From: Herbiconiux sp. VKM Ac-1786
GTDB lineage: Bacteria > Actinomycetota > Actinomycetes > Actinomycetales > Microbacteriaceae
Assembly (NCBI RefSeq): GCF_015350805.1
Contig: NZ_JADKSG010000001.1
Location: 1,474,513-1,538,512 of the forward strand
Length of the DNA: 64,000 nucleotides
Direction: 5' to 3'
Shown here piece after piece: positions 1-8,193 of the stretch. Made by a program: the position numbers and the translations under genes. The first letter of the stretch is position 1. Each line of letters begins with the position of its first letter. The notes below the pieces were generated by a model. It was given only the letters and a program-made list of their open reading frames with translations, was not told the origin of the DNA and searched no databases.

Positions 1-188
1 CCCCGTGCGGCGGCCTCCGTCTCGGCGCTGGCCCCGTGCGGCGGCCTCCGTCTCGGCGCTGGCCCCGTGCGGCGGCCACCGTCTCGGCGCTGGCCCCGTG
101 CGGCGGCGGCTGTCTCGGCGCCGGGCCCGCGGGCCGGCCGCTGTCTCGGCGCCGGGCCGCGGCGCGGTGACCACCGTCTCGGCGCCGG
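1..188. repeat. 31-bp tandem repeat, about six copies
   Basis: Copies start at 1, 32, 63, 94, 125 and 156. The first two are identical, the third differs at one base, and later ones drift (the sixth is 33 bp); a partial seventh runs to about 212. All share the core GTCTCGGCGC. The period is not a multiple of three and the array lies past the csoR stop, so it looks intergenic. The window begins inside the array, so the true copy number is unknown. Confidence 0.9.
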
Positions 189-241
189 GCCCGTGGGGCG
201 GCCGCTGGTCGGGCGGCGGTGAACGCGTCGTGCGGCTCGAG

Positions 242-667
242 TCAGGAGCGGACGAGGCGCGCGATGGCGTCGGTGGCCTCCTTGAGCTTCTGCTCGGCGA
301 CCGGGCCGCCCTCGGCGACGGCCTCGACGACGCAGTGGTTCAGGTGGTCGTTCAGGAGGCCGAGGGCGACCGACTCGAGCGCGCTCGTCATCGCGGAGAT
401 CTGGGTGAGGATGTCGATGCAGTACTTCTCGTCGTCGACCATGTTCTGCAGACCGCGCGCCTGGCCCTCGATGCGCTTGAGGCGCTTGAGGTAGGCGGTC
501 TTGTCGGCGATGTAGCCGTGGTGCTCGTGGATCAGGTCGACCGGGCCGGGGCCCGGGCGGCGGCCGGGCGTGGCAGGCGTCGTGGTCGGCGGTTCAGTCG
601 GTGCGAGGGCGGCCCCGGTCGTGGTCTCGATCTCGGTGGAGTGCGGGGATGCGGGCGACGTGCTCAT
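242..667 (-). CDS. csoR: CsoR-type copper-sensing repressor
   Basis: 141-aa metal-sensitive repressor of the CsoR/RcnR family. The Cu(I)-binding triad Cys-His-Cys is intact at C83 (EKYC), H108 and C112 (HLNHC), within the usual all-helical domain at residues 45-141. A Thr/Pro-rich tail of about 40 residues precedes the domain. Family members are apo-repressors released from DNA by Cu(I). The ATG overlaps the stop of the upstream ATPase gene (ATGA, 664-667), so the two are translationally coupled in one operon. A CsoR-like box at 3067-3083 in front of the ATPase implies autoregulation. Another thiol sensor of the same family is possible, but the CopB partner favours copper. Confidence 0.92.
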   Translation of the reverse strand: MSTSPASPHSTEIETTTGAALAPTEPPTTTPATPGRRPGPGPVDLIHEHHGYIADKTAYLKRLKRIEGQARGLQNMVDDEKYCIDILTQISAMTSALESVALGLLNDHLNHCVVEAVAEGGPVAEQKLKEATDAIARLVRS

Positions 668-3054
668 GCGTCGATTCTCGTCGATGGGGCGCCGGTGGTG
701 TCGGCCGCGGGCGCGCCGGTGGGGCCGGTCGTCGATGCATTCGCCGCCGGGAGCGGCGCGGGGCGGAGGTCGAGGCGGCGGAGGAGCTGCGCGTTGAGGG
801 CCACGATGATCGTCGAGAGCGACATCAGGATCGCGCCCACCGACATCGGCAGGATGAAGCCGATCGGGGCCAGCACCCCGGCCGCGAGCGGCACCGACAG
901 CAGGTTGTAGCCCGCGGCCCACCAGAGGTTCTGGGTCATCTTGCGGTAGCCCGCCTTCGAGAGGCGGATGACCGACAGCACCGAGCGCGGGTCGTCGCTC
1001 GCCAGGATGACGCCCGCGGACGCGATGGCGACGTCGGTTCCGGCACCGATCGCGATGCCGACGTCGGCGCGGGCCAGCGCCGGGGCGTCGTTCACGCCGT
1101 CGCCGACCATGGCGACCGTGCGGCCCTCGGACTGGAGCTCGGCGACCTTGGCCGCCTTGTCCTCGGGGCGCACGCCGGCGAACACGCGGGTGATGCCGAG
1201 CTCGGCGGCGACCGCCTGGGCCACCGGCTCGGCGTCGCCGGTGATCATGACGACCTCGACGCCCTGACGGTGCAGACCGTCGACCGCGGTGCGCGACTCG
1301 GGACGGATCTCGTCGGCGAGGGTGATCCGCCCGATCACCTCGTGGTCGCGCAGCACGTGAAGCACGGTGTCGCTCGTGGCCGTCGCGACCGCGGTGGCGT
1401 CGTGAGCGGTGGTGCCGTGAGCGGTGGCGTTGTGAGCGGTGGCGTCGTGGGCGGTGGCGCCGTGAGCAGTGGTGTCGTGAGCGGTGGCGTTGTGAGCGGT
1501 GGCGTCGCGGGCGGTCGCCTCGCGCGCAGGTGCGGCGAGCGGATGCGCGGCGTGCTGCTCGAGCAGGCGGGGGCCGCCCACGTGCACGGTCGCGGTGCGG
1601 CCCCTGGCGTCGGCGATGCGGGCCGAGACGCCGACCGCGGGGGATGAGGTGAAGGCGGTGGCGGCCGGGAGGGTGAGGCCGCGCATCCGGGCGGCCTCGA
1701 CGATCGCTCGGGCGAGCGGGTGCTCGCTGTCGGATTCGGCGGCGGCCGCCAGGGCGAGCAGTTCGGACTCGTCGATGCCGGCGGCCGGGGTGATCGAGGT
1801 GACGACCGGGGCGCCCTTGGTGAGGGTGCCGGTCTTGTCGAAGAGCGCGGTGTCGACGGTGCGCATGGTCTCGAGGGCGAGGCGGTCTTTGACCAGGATG
1901 CCCGCCTTCGCGGCGCGTTCGGTGGCGATCGAGACGACCAGCGGGATGGCGAGGCCGAGGGCGTGCGGGCAGGCGATGACGAGCACGGTGATGGTACGGA
2001 TGACGGCGTCGTCGGGGCTGCCGACGAGCGTCCACACGACGGCCGTGATGATCGCGGAGCCGAGGGCGAACCAGAACAGCCAGCCGGCGGCGACGTCGGC
2101 GATGCGCTGGGCGCGGGAGCTCGAGTTCTGCGCCTCGGTGACCAGGCGCTGGATGCCCGCGAGGGCGGTGTCGTCGCCGACGGCGGTGATGCGGATGCGC
2201 AGGGCGGTGTCGGTGGCGACGGTTCCGGCGACGACGTGGGCGCCGGGGCCGCGGGTGACGGGCTTGGACTCTCCGGTGATCATGGACTCGTCGAGGTCGG
2301 CGGTGCCCTCGGCGATCTCGCCGTCGGCAGGGACGCGGCCGCCGGGGCGCACGATCACGAGGTCGCCGACGACGAGGTCGGCGGGGGCGACGGTGGTGGT
2401 GCCGGTGCCGTCGGCGTCGATGCGCTCGGACTCGTCGGGGAGGAGGGCCGCGAGGGAGTCGAGGGCGGAGGTGGTCTGGGCGAGGGAGCGCATCTCGATC
2501 CAGTGGCCGAGGAGCATGATCACGATCAGGAGTGCGAGCTCCCACCAGAAGTCGAGCTGGTGGTCGAGGAGGCCGAGCGTGGCGCCCCAGCTGGCGACGA
2601 AGGCGACCGTGATCGCGAGTGCGATCAGGAGCATCATGCCGGGCTGCTTGGCGCGAAGCTCGTCGACGCCGCCGGTGAGGAAGGGGCGGCCGCCGATGAC
2701 GAACATGACGGTGCCGAGGATGGGGGAGATGAAGGTCGTGGGGCCGTCGGCGGGCAGCTCGTAGCCGAGGATCTCGGCGAACATGCTGCTGAACGCGACC
2801 ACCGGCACGGCGACCACGAGCATCACCCAGAACAGGCGCCGGAACATGGCGACGTGGCCGGAGTGGTCGTGCCCGTCGTGCCCCCCGTGGCCACCGTGAC
2901 CCGCATGGGCGGAGTGGTCGTGCGCGTCGTGCCCGCCGTGATCGTGCCCGGCGTGCGCGTCGTGCCCGCCGTGACCGTCCTCGTGTTCGGAGTGGGCGTC
3001 GGCGTGCTCGTGCGCGTCGTGCTGGGGTGCAGGGGAGTGCTGGTGCTCGGGCAT
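664..3054 (-). CDS. copB: CopB-type P1B-3 heavy-metal (copper) translocating ATPase
   Basis: 796-aa inner-membrane ATPase that exports copper. Residues 1-67 form a His/Asp/Gly-rich metal-binding tail with no CxxC domain. TGES (actuator) is at 270-273, CPH in the metal-binding helix at 362-364, DKTGT at 406-410 (phospho-Asp D406), the SEHP motif at 443-446 and GDGVNDAP at 651-658. The helix 7/8 signatures N-x6-YN-x4-P and MSxST-x5-N are present, which with CPH define subgroup P1B-3 (CopB, Cu(II)/Cu(I)/Ag). Residues about 511-555 are an expansion of ATAHx pentapeptides inside the ATP-binding domain. The ATG at 3054 is preferred over an in-frame ATG at 3150 because the latter would run through the operator. 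It is followed by csoR with a 4-bp overlap. Confidence 0.95.
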   Translation of the reverse strand: MPEHQHSPAPQHDAHEHADAHSEHEDGHGGHDAHAGHDHGGHDAHDHSAHAGHGGHGGHDGHDHSGHVAMFRRLFWVMLVVAVPVVAFSSMFAEILGYELPADGPTTFISPILGTVMFVIGGRPFLTGGVDELRAKQPGMMLLIALAITVAFVASWGATLGLLDHQLDFWWELALLIVIMLLGHWIEMRSLAQTTSALDSLAALLPDESERIDADGTGTTTVAPADLVVGDLVIVRPGGRVPADGEIAEGTADLDESMITGESKPVTRGPGAHVVAGTVATDTALRIRITAVGDDTALAGIQRLVTEAQNSSSRAQRIADVAAGWLFWFALGSAIITAVVWTLVGSPDDAVIRTITVLVIACPHALGLAIPLVVSIATERAAKAGILVKDRLALETMRTVDTALFDKTGTLTKGAPVVTSITPAAGIDESELLALAAAAESDSEHPLARAIVEAARMRGLTLPAATAFTSSPAVGVSARIADARGRTATVHVGGPRLLEQHAAHPLAAPAREATARDATAHNATAHDTTAHGATAHDATAHNATAHGTTAHDATAVATATSDTVLHVLRDHEVIGRITLADEIRPESRTAVDGLHRQGVEVVMITGDAEPVAQAVAAELGITRVFAGVRPEDKAAKVAELQSEGRTVAMVGDGVNDAPALARADVGIAIGAGTDVAIASAGVILASDDPRSVLSVIRLSKAGYRKMTQNLWWAAGYNLLSVPLAAGVLAPIGFILPMSVGAILMSLSTIIVALNAQLLRRLDLRPAPLPAANASTTGPTGAPAADTTGAPSTRIDA
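1391..1525 (-). repeat. 15-bp coding tandem repeat (His pentapeptides) in copB
   Basis: Eight clear 15-bp units from 1391 to 1510 and a decayed ninth to 1525 encode (A/T)TAH(D/N/G)-type pentapeptides, giving seven evenly spaced histidines. The repeat is in frame, so copy-number change would alter protein length without a frameshift. Confidence 0.9.
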
Positions 3055-3066
3055 GGCGTCCACGCT

Positions 3067-3083
3067 ATACCCCTGGGGGGTAC
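3067..3083. promoter_or_regulatory. CsoR operator (copper box)
   Basis: TACCCCTGGGGGGTA at 3068-3082 is a G/C-run inverted repeat flanked by A/T, the form of actinobacterial CsoR boxes. It lies 13 bp upstream of the copB start codon in the 77-bp gap to the divergent gene, so bound CsoR would block copB-csoR transcription and perhaps the divergent promoter. Confidence 0.8.
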
Positions 3084-3119
3084 CGCGCAACGTCCGCGCG
3101 GAGCGGGCGGCCGCGATGC

Positions 3120-3125
3120 TACCGT
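3120..3125 (+). promoter_or_regulatory. -10 element of a leaderless promoter
   Basis: TACCGT followed by six bases and the GTG at 3132. This spacing places transcription start at the start codon. Confidence 0.55.
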
Positions 3126-3131
3126 GAGCGC

Positions 3132-3719
3132 GTGACTGAGGCTCGAGCATCCGGAACCCCCGTGGGCGACCGCCGCGACCACGGCGACGGCAAGGCCGCG
3201 CGCATCGCCGGGGTGATCGTCGTGGGCATGTGCGCCGCCGTCTGGTGGCCCGCCTTCACGCTCGGTGCCTGGGGCGACTTCTTCTTCGACCAGCTGCTCA
3301 CGATCTGGGCGGCGGCGACCGGCGCGTTCTTCGTGGTGGTGCTGTTCGGCCGCAGCCGACGGCGCTGGTGGCGCGCCGCGGCGCTGCTCGCCCCGAGCCT
3401 CTACCTGGCCGCGAACTTCGTGGTGCAGCCCGACGCCGAGGACGCCGCGACCCTCGCCGTCGCCGTGCTGGGCGCCCTGGTGGCGGTGCTCGCGGTGCCG
3501 ACGACCGTGTGGGTGCTCGCCCGCATCATCTGGCCCGAGTTCGGGGAGGAGGTGTCGCGGCGGCGACGCTTCGTGGTGATCGGCGTCGTCGCCTTCGTCG
3601 CGGTGACGTCGTTCCTGCTCGGCGCGAACCAGGCGCGGTTCATGACCTGCGGCGAGTTCACCCTCAGCGGCAACTCCGAGCCACCCGGATGCACGCCCGA
3701 CTCGGTCTACGAGGAGTGA
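3132..3719 (+). CDS. putative four-helix membrane protein
   Basis: 195 aa, no recognised family. There are about four hydrophobic segments (roughly residues 24-45, 53-70, 80-98 and 106-128) and another near 145-165, then a short C-terminal tail with two cysteines (MTCGEF and PPGCTP). The GTG at 3132 follows a TACCGT -10 by six bases, a leaderless arrangement. An upstream ATG at 3027 would place the N-terminus inside the copB coding region and the copper box. The 3' end overlaps the convergent aldolase gene by 13 bp. Function unknown. Confidence 0.75.
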   Translation: MTEARASGTPVGDRRDHGDGKAARIAGVIVVGMCAAVWWPAFTLGAWGDFFFDQLLTIWAAATGAFFVVVLFGRSRRRWWRAAALLAPSLYLAANFVVQPDAEDAATLAVAVLGALVAVLAVPTTVWVLARIIWPEFGEEVSRRRRFVVIGVVAFVAVTSFLLGANQARFMTCGEFTLSGNSEPPGCTPDSVYEE

Positions 3720-4768
3720 ACTGCGAGCGCCGACCTGAGCGCCGCCGCGAACCCGTCGACGTCGGCCTCGGTGGTGTCGAAGGCGCACATCCAGCGCACC
3801 TCGCCGGCCGCGGCGTTCCAGTCGTAGAACCGATAGGACGAGCGCACCGCGTCGGCCACCCCGGGCGGCACGATCGCGAACACGGCGTTCGCCTGCGTCT
3901 CCTGCGTGAGGGTGACGCCGGGCAGGTCGACGACGGCGGCCCGCAGCCGCGCCGCCATCGCGTTGGCGTGCGAGGCCGAGCGCAGCCAGAGGTCGGAGCC
4001 GTACAGCGCGATCAGCTGCGCCGACACGAAGCGCATCTTCGAGGTGAGCTGCATGTCGAGCTTGCGGAGGAAGGGGATGCCGGCCACCGCATCCGGATTC
4101 AGCACCACGACCGCCTCGCCGTACAGCAGCCCGTTCTTGGTGCCGCCGAGCGACAGCACGTCGACCCCGGCATCGGTCGTGAACTCGCGGAGCGGCACGC
4201 CGAGCGACGCGGCCGCGTTCGAGATGCGCGAGCCGTCGAGGTGCACGGTCATGCCCAGCGAATGAGCGTGCGAACTGATCGCGGCGATCTCGTCGGGCGT
4301 GTAGGCCGTGCCGAGCTCGGTGGTCTGCGTGATCGACACGGTCAGCGGCTGCGCGCGGTGCTCGTCGCCCCAGCCCCAGGCCTCGACGTCGATCAGCTCG
4401 GGCGTGAGCTTGCCGTCGGGCGTCGGCACGGTGAGCAGCTTCAGGCCGGCGACGCGCTCGGGGGCGGCGTTCTCGTCGGTGTGGATGTGCGCGGTCGTCG
4501 AGCACACCACCGCACCCCAGCGGGGCAGCATCGACTGCAGGCCCACGACGTTCGCGCCGGTGCCGTTGAACACGGGGAAGGCCTCGGCCCGGTCGCCGAA
4601 GTGGCCCTTGATGACCTTCTGCAGCTCGGCGGTGTAGACGTCCTCGCCGTAGGCCACCTGGTGCCCGCCGTTCGCCCGGCCGATCGCCTCGAGCACCTCG
4701 GGGTGCGCCCCGGCGTAGTTGTCGGATGCGAAGCCGCGGTAGTCCAGGTCGTGCAGTGTCTCGGTCAC
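3707..4768 (-). CDS. ltaE: low-specificity L-threonine aldolase
   Basis: 353-aa PLP enzyme of fold type I (beta-eliminating lyase family) that cleaves L-threonine or allo-threonine to glycine and acetaldehyde in the cytosol. The PLP lysine is K211 in SLGGTKNG, the pyridine-nitrogen Asp is D178 in HLDGSR, and stacking histidines lie in TTAHIHTDE (H94/H96). Length is normal for the family. The start is GTG, placed by a CAGAAT -10 six bases upstream (4775-4780, leaderless). It overlaps the convergent membrane-protein gene tail to tail by 13 bp. Some actinobacterial homologues may prefer other beta-hydroxy amino acids. Confidence 0.9.
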   Translation of the reverse strand: MTETLHDLDYRGFASDNYAGAHPEVLEAIGRANGGHQVAYGEDVYTAELQKVIKGHFGDRAEAFPVFNGTGANVVGLQSMLPRWGAVVCSTTAHIHTDENAAPERVAGLKLLTVPTPDGKLTPELIDVEAWGWGDEHRAQPLTVSITQTTELGTAYTPDEIAAISSHAHSLGMTVHLDGSRISNAAASLGVPLREFTTDAGVDVLSLGGTKNGLLYGEAVVVLNPDAVAGIPFLRKLDMQLTSKMRFVSAQLIALYGSDLWLRSASHANAMAARLRAAVVDLPGVTLTQETQANAVFAIVPPGVADAVRSSYRFYDWNAAAGEVRWMCAFDTTEADVDGFAAALRSALAVHSS

Positions 4769-4790
4769 CCATCGATTCTGCCATCCGCCG

Positions 4791-4866
4791 ACGGGCGGTC
4801 GACGCAGAGACGGGCGGTCGACGCAGGAACGGGCGGTCGACGCAGGAACGGGCGGTCGACGCAGGA
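4791..4866. repeat. 19-bp tandem repeat, four copies
   Basis: Four adjacent 19-bp units beginning ACGGGCGGTCGACG start at 4791, 4810, 4829 and 4848, almost identical, in the 150-bp gap between the ltaE start and a small divergent gene. GTCGAC in each unit is a palindrome. Confidence 0.9.
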
Positions 4867-4905
4867 GGGTGAGCGCAAGGGGGTGTGCGCCGGGCGGCGC
4901 AGGCG

Positions 4906-4911
4906 TAGGTT
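4906..4911 (+). promoter_or_regulatory. -10 element of a leaderless promoter
   Basis: TAGGTT ends seven bases before the ATG at 4919 of the 45-aa membrane peptide. Confidence 0.5.
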
Positions 4912-4918
4912 CGCGACC

Positions 4919-5056
4919 ATGATGATGACCGAGACGGAGCCGGACCCGTACTTCTGGCTCGAGATGTTCTACATCGGCCTGCTGGGCCTCGCCACGCTCG
5001 CGATCGTGTGGGTCTCGGTGATCGTGCTGCTGCGCCTGTACCGCGGGCAGCGCTAG
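4919..5056 (+). CDS. 45-aa single-span membrane peptide
   Basis: The gene starts with three consecutive ATG codons (4919, 4922, 4925). It encodes an acidic N-terminus (TETEPDP), one hydrophobic helix of about 27 residues with aromatic residues at its edge, and a basic C-terminus (LYRGQR), so an N-out/C-in orientation is likely. A TAGGTT -10 seven bases upstream supports a leaderless transcript. The frame is open for 1.8 kb upstream over unrelated genes, but only this part has membrane-protein composition. Function unknown. Confidence 0.6.
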   Translation: MMMTETEPDPYFWLEMFYIGLLGLATLAIVWVSVIVLLRLYRGQR

Positions 5057-5087
5057 CGCTTCCCCACCGACAGCGCCGGCCGAGGAA

Positions 5088-5873
5088 TCAGCGGGCGGCG
5101 GTGGGCACGGCCGAGATCATGCCGAGACCGACGCTGATGCGGTCGGCCGTCTCGATCAGCTGCTCGGCCAGTTCGTCGTGGTCGAGTTCGCGCACCACCG
5201 ACAGCCGGCCCGAGACCGAGATGCCCGCGACGACCCGCCCGTCGGCGTCTCGCACCGGGGCCGCGACCGACAGGCGCCCCAGGGCCAGTTCCTGATTCTC
5301 GGTGCAGTAGCCGCGTTCGGCCGATTCGGCCAGAGCGGCGGTCAAGGCGGCGTGGTCGGTCAGAGTGTGCACGGTGTACCGCTCGAGGTCGTCGCCGAGC
5401 AGGGCCCGTCGTCCGGCCTCGTCGAGATCGAGCAGCAGGCACTTCCCGAGCCCCGAGGCGTGCAGCGGCTGGCGCATGCCCACCATGGTGTGCGACTTGG
5501 GCGCGAGGGCTCCCTCGAAGTGGCACAGGTAGACCAGGCTCGTCCCGTCGAGAACCCCGACGTTCACACCGAGGCCCGTGCGCTGGGCGAGCGCTTCGGC
5601 CGCCGCTCTCGACTCACGGTGCACCGGGTTGTGGTTCAGAGCCTGCGACCCCAGCGACAGGATGGCCGTGCCGATCGCATAGAGCTGGGAATCCCGTTCG
5701 CGCCTCACGTAGCCGAGCTCCTCGAGCGAGGCCAGCAGCCGTGCTGTGGTCGACGCCCCGAGGCCGATCGCGCGAGCGATGTCGCTCGCCCGCAGCGCGC
5801 CCGACTTCGCGTCGCCGAGGGCGGTCAGCACGGCGGCGGCCCGTCCGATCCCCTGCTGCACCTCTCCGGCCAT
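5088..5873 (-). CDS. IclR-family transcriptional regulator
   Basis: 261 aa: winged helix-turn-helix at about 8-70 (SDIARAIGLGASTTARLL) and an IclR effector domain at about 75-250, with the LHASGLGKCLL motif at about 137-147 that lines the ligand pocket. It lies 10 bp downstream of the FAD oxidoreductase gene. A TAGAGT -10 at 5881-5886, seven bases before the ATG, overlaps that gene's stop codon, so it may also have its own leaderless promoter. The multi-copy operator at 8194-8242 between the oxidoreductase and the transporter is its probable target. The inducer is unknown. Confidence 0.88.
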   Translation of the reverse strand: MAGEVQQGIGRAAAVLTALGDAKSGALRASDIARAIGLGASTTARLLASLEELGYVRRERDSQLYAIGTAILSLGSQALNHNPVHRESRAAAEALAQRTGLGVNVGVLDGTSLVYLCHFEGALAPKSHTMVGMRQPLHASGLGKCLLLDLDEAGRRALLGDDLERYTVHTLTDHAALTAALAESAERGYCTENQELALGRLSVAAPVRDADGRVVAGISVSGRLSVVRELDHDELAEQLIETADRISVGLGMISAVPTAAR

Positions 5874-5883
5874 GTCGGGAACT

Positions 5884-8172
5884 CTATCGCTCCCTGCCGA
5901 CGGCGACCGGGTAGGCCTTGACCGCGCTCACGGAGGCGTACGGCGCTCCGCCCGTCGCGAGGCAGACGAGGCGCAGCGCATCCGTCAGAACGGGGCCGAC
6001 ATGGTGCACCCGGTGACGCTGCCGATTGCCCGCCACCTCGGCGATCGCCTGCCAGGCGCCGTCGATGAAGGCTTCGAGCCGGTAGTCGGTGACCAGCTCG
6101 GGGACCACGTCGTAGTCGGTGCGGTGGTGGTGCAGGTTGATCAGGTCCTCGTCGACGTCGTCGTTGAACACGAGCCGTACCGAGGCGATGGTCACCGGAT
6201 GCGCCCACGAGAGCTGCACGTGCTCCGGCGACGCCAGTCCGGGCGCCGTCGACGGCGTCGCCCAGAGGTGGGGCCCGCCGTACGGGCGCTGCAGGCCGTC
6301 CGTGATCCGCTCCGGCCGGTACGCCCGAGTGGCCGGAGTCGCCGAGAACGCGAAGGCGCGGCGGCGGAGCCCGCGGGCGACCCAGTCGAGCACCGGATCG
6401 CCCGCGGCCTCGGGGATGTGCTCGTCGAAGGGTCGGTCGCCGTCGATCCGGCGCTCGAGGGCGAGCACGCCGTAGGGGCGCTCGCCGACCAGGCGGGCCG
6501 AGACTCCGGGTGCGGCACGGAGCACGACCACCGCGTTCTGCGCTGTCGCGGGGTGCCAGTCGAATCGGGCGGTGGCCGTGCCCGGCCCTGCGACGACCGG
6601 CACCGTACGGGTGAGCACGTGGTCGAGGGGGACGTAGTTCTGCGGGCGCCCGGTGCCCCAGAGCTCCACGGTCACCTCGGTGTCGTGCTCGCTGTCCAGC
6701 TCGAAGGTCACCGAGTCGAGGGCGGGGTCGACGGGCAGCAGCAGTCCGACGTCGCGCGTGAGCGGGTAGGGCTCGAAGCCGGAGTCGGACGTGACGGCGA
6801 GGGTGGTCAGAGCGCTCGAGGCCGTGACCGCCGCCGACGGTGCCAGATCGTCGGGATCGTCGGCCCGGAGTCCGACGACCGGGGCGTCCTCGCGGGCCAG
6901 GGTCTGCCGCAGGCGCTCGAGGTGATGCGTGCCGAGCTCGCGGGGTGTCACGCCGAGGGACACCGCGAGTGCCGCCGCGGTGCCGGCCGCCTGGCCGAGC
7001 GTGGAGCAGGTCGCCATCACCCGGGTCGACCCGAAGGCGATGTGCGAGGCCGAGATGTCGCGGCCGGCGAACAGGAGGTTCGGCACGGTGGCGGAGTAGA
7101 GCGAGCGGTACGGGATGCCGTAGGTGCCGGCGGGGTGGCGCTGCTCGGCACCTGCCGTCTCGGAGTACACGCCCTGCACCGGGTGCAGGTCGATCGACCA
7201 GCCGCCGAACGCGACCGCGTCGTCGAACTCCCGCTGCTCGACGATGTCGTTCTGGGTGAGGGTGTAGTCACCCACGAACCGTCGGTACTCGCGCTTCCCG
7301 GGCACCGAGCCCACCCATTCCAGGCTCAACGTGTCGGCATCGAAGTCGCCCGAGTTCTTCACGTGGTCCCAGATGCCGAAGACCACCGACCACAGCTCGT
7401 CGCGGATCCGTTCGTTGTCGGTGACCGTGTCGAGCTCACCGCCCCACTCGATCCACCAGTAGTCGCAGCCGTTGTCACCCGTGCGGATGACCCTGTTGCG
7501 CAGGATCGGTGTGGCCGCGATGTCCTTCGCGATGCTGGGCGCCACGTACTTCGACGGCCGCCCGGTGTCCTTCGTGTAGAAGAAGATCGAGTTGCCGAGA
7601 AGCTCCCCGTCGGCCTGCTCGGGCGCCCAGCTCTCGCCGTGTTCGCTCCGAGCCTCACGGCCGATGCGGTACGGGGCTCCGGCGAGGTGTCCCACGAGCC
7701 CGTCGCCCGTGCAGTCGAGGAACATCGGGGCCGTGAAGGTGGTCTCGATCTCGCTGCCCATCGTCCAGCCGGTGACGGAGGCGATGGCGGCGGCCTCGCC
7801 GGTGCGGGCGGTCTCGTGCATCCGGAGCTGACGCACGTCGGTGTTCAGGTGCAGGGTGAGGTTCGGTTCGGCGCGCACGAGATCGAGCACCACCTGATCC
7901 CAGTAGTAGGGATTGCCTTCGGCGTTGCGGTACTGGTTCTCGAGGAACAGCTCGCCCATGATGCCGGTCTCCCGCGCGAAGCGCTGGTGTCCGTGAGCGG
8001 TGGCGCCCACCACCCACACGCGCACCTCGCTCGAGGAGTTGCCGCCGAGGACGGGCCTGTTGGTGATCAGTGAGACGGATGCGCCCAGCCGCGCCGCGGC
8101 GACGGCGGCCGATACCCCGGCCAGTCCTCCGCCCACGACCACGATGTCGCTCGCAATGGTTCGCTTCTGCAT
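5884..8172 (-). CDS. FAD-dependent oxidoreductase with C-terminal discoidin-like domain
   Basis: 762 aa. The N-terminal part (about 1-430) is an FAD_oxidored-type flavoprotein with a dinucleotide-binding VVVGGGLAGVSAA near residue 12, RPVLGGNSSSEVRV and a late FAGRDISASHIAFGSTRV motif. Residues about 440-560 form a beta-rich linker, and about 600-755 resemble an F5/8-type C (galactose-binding-like) domain (ITDGLQRP...W..., DYRLEAFIDGAWQ, ALRLVCLATGG). No signal peptide is seen. Neighbours (MHS transporter, NAD-dependent epimerase, IclR) suggest uptake and catabolism of a small organic acid or sugar-like compound. The substrate is unknown. The ATG at 8172 lies just past the operator region. 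Confidence 0.8.
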   Translation of the reverse strand: MQKRTIASDIVVVGGGLAGVSAAVAAARLGASVSLITNRPVLGGNSSSEVRVWVVGATAHGHQRFARETGIMGELFLENQYRNAEGNPYYWDQVVLDLVRAEPNLTLHLNTDVRQLRMHETARTGEAAAIASVTGWTMGSEIETTFTAPMFLDCTGDGLVGHLAGAPYRIGREARSEHGESWAPEQADGELLGNSIFFYTKDTGRPSKYVAPSIAKDIAATPILRNRVIRTGDNGCDYWWIEWGGELDTVTDNERIRDELWSVVFGIWDHVKNSGDFDADTLSLEWVGSVPGKREYRRFVGDYTLTQNDIVEQREFDDAVAFGGWSIDLHPVQGVYSETAGAEQRHPAGTYGIPYRSLYSATVPNLLFAGRDISASHIAFGSTRVMATCSTLGQAAGTAAALAVSLGVTPRELGTHHLERLRQTLAREDAPVVGLRADDPDDLAPSAAVTASSALTTLAVTSDSGFEPYPLTRDVGLLLPVDPALDSVTFELDSEHDTEVTVELWGTGRPQNYVPLDHVLTRTVPVVAGPGTATARFDWHPATAQNAVVVLRAAPGVSARLVGERPYGVLALERRIDGDRPFDEHIPEAAGDPVLDWVARGLRRRAFAFSATPATRAYRPERITDGLQRPYGGPHLWATPSTAPGLASPEHVQLSWAHPVTIASVRLVFNDDVDEDLINLHHHRTDYDVVPELVTDYRLEAFIDGAWQAIAEVAGNRQRHRVHHVGPVLTDALRLVCLATGGAPYASVSAVKAYPVAVGRER

Positions 8173-8193
8173 GATGCGTCCGACTGTATCACC

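Noticed and set aside
1-212. CRISPR array
   Set aside because: The 31-bp units are directly adjacent with no unique spacers, and no cas genes are near.
668-2545. A long minus-strand frame continuous with csoR, His/Arg/Pro-rich
   Set aside because: It overlaps copB in another frame and exists because stop codons are rare in GC-rich DNA; only the part after the csoR ATG has family motifs.
3230-4918. A long plus-strand frame running over ltaE into the 45-aa peptide
   Set aside because: It is the reverse shadow of ltaE with biased composition; only the segment from 4919 has its own promoter and membrane-peptide pattern.
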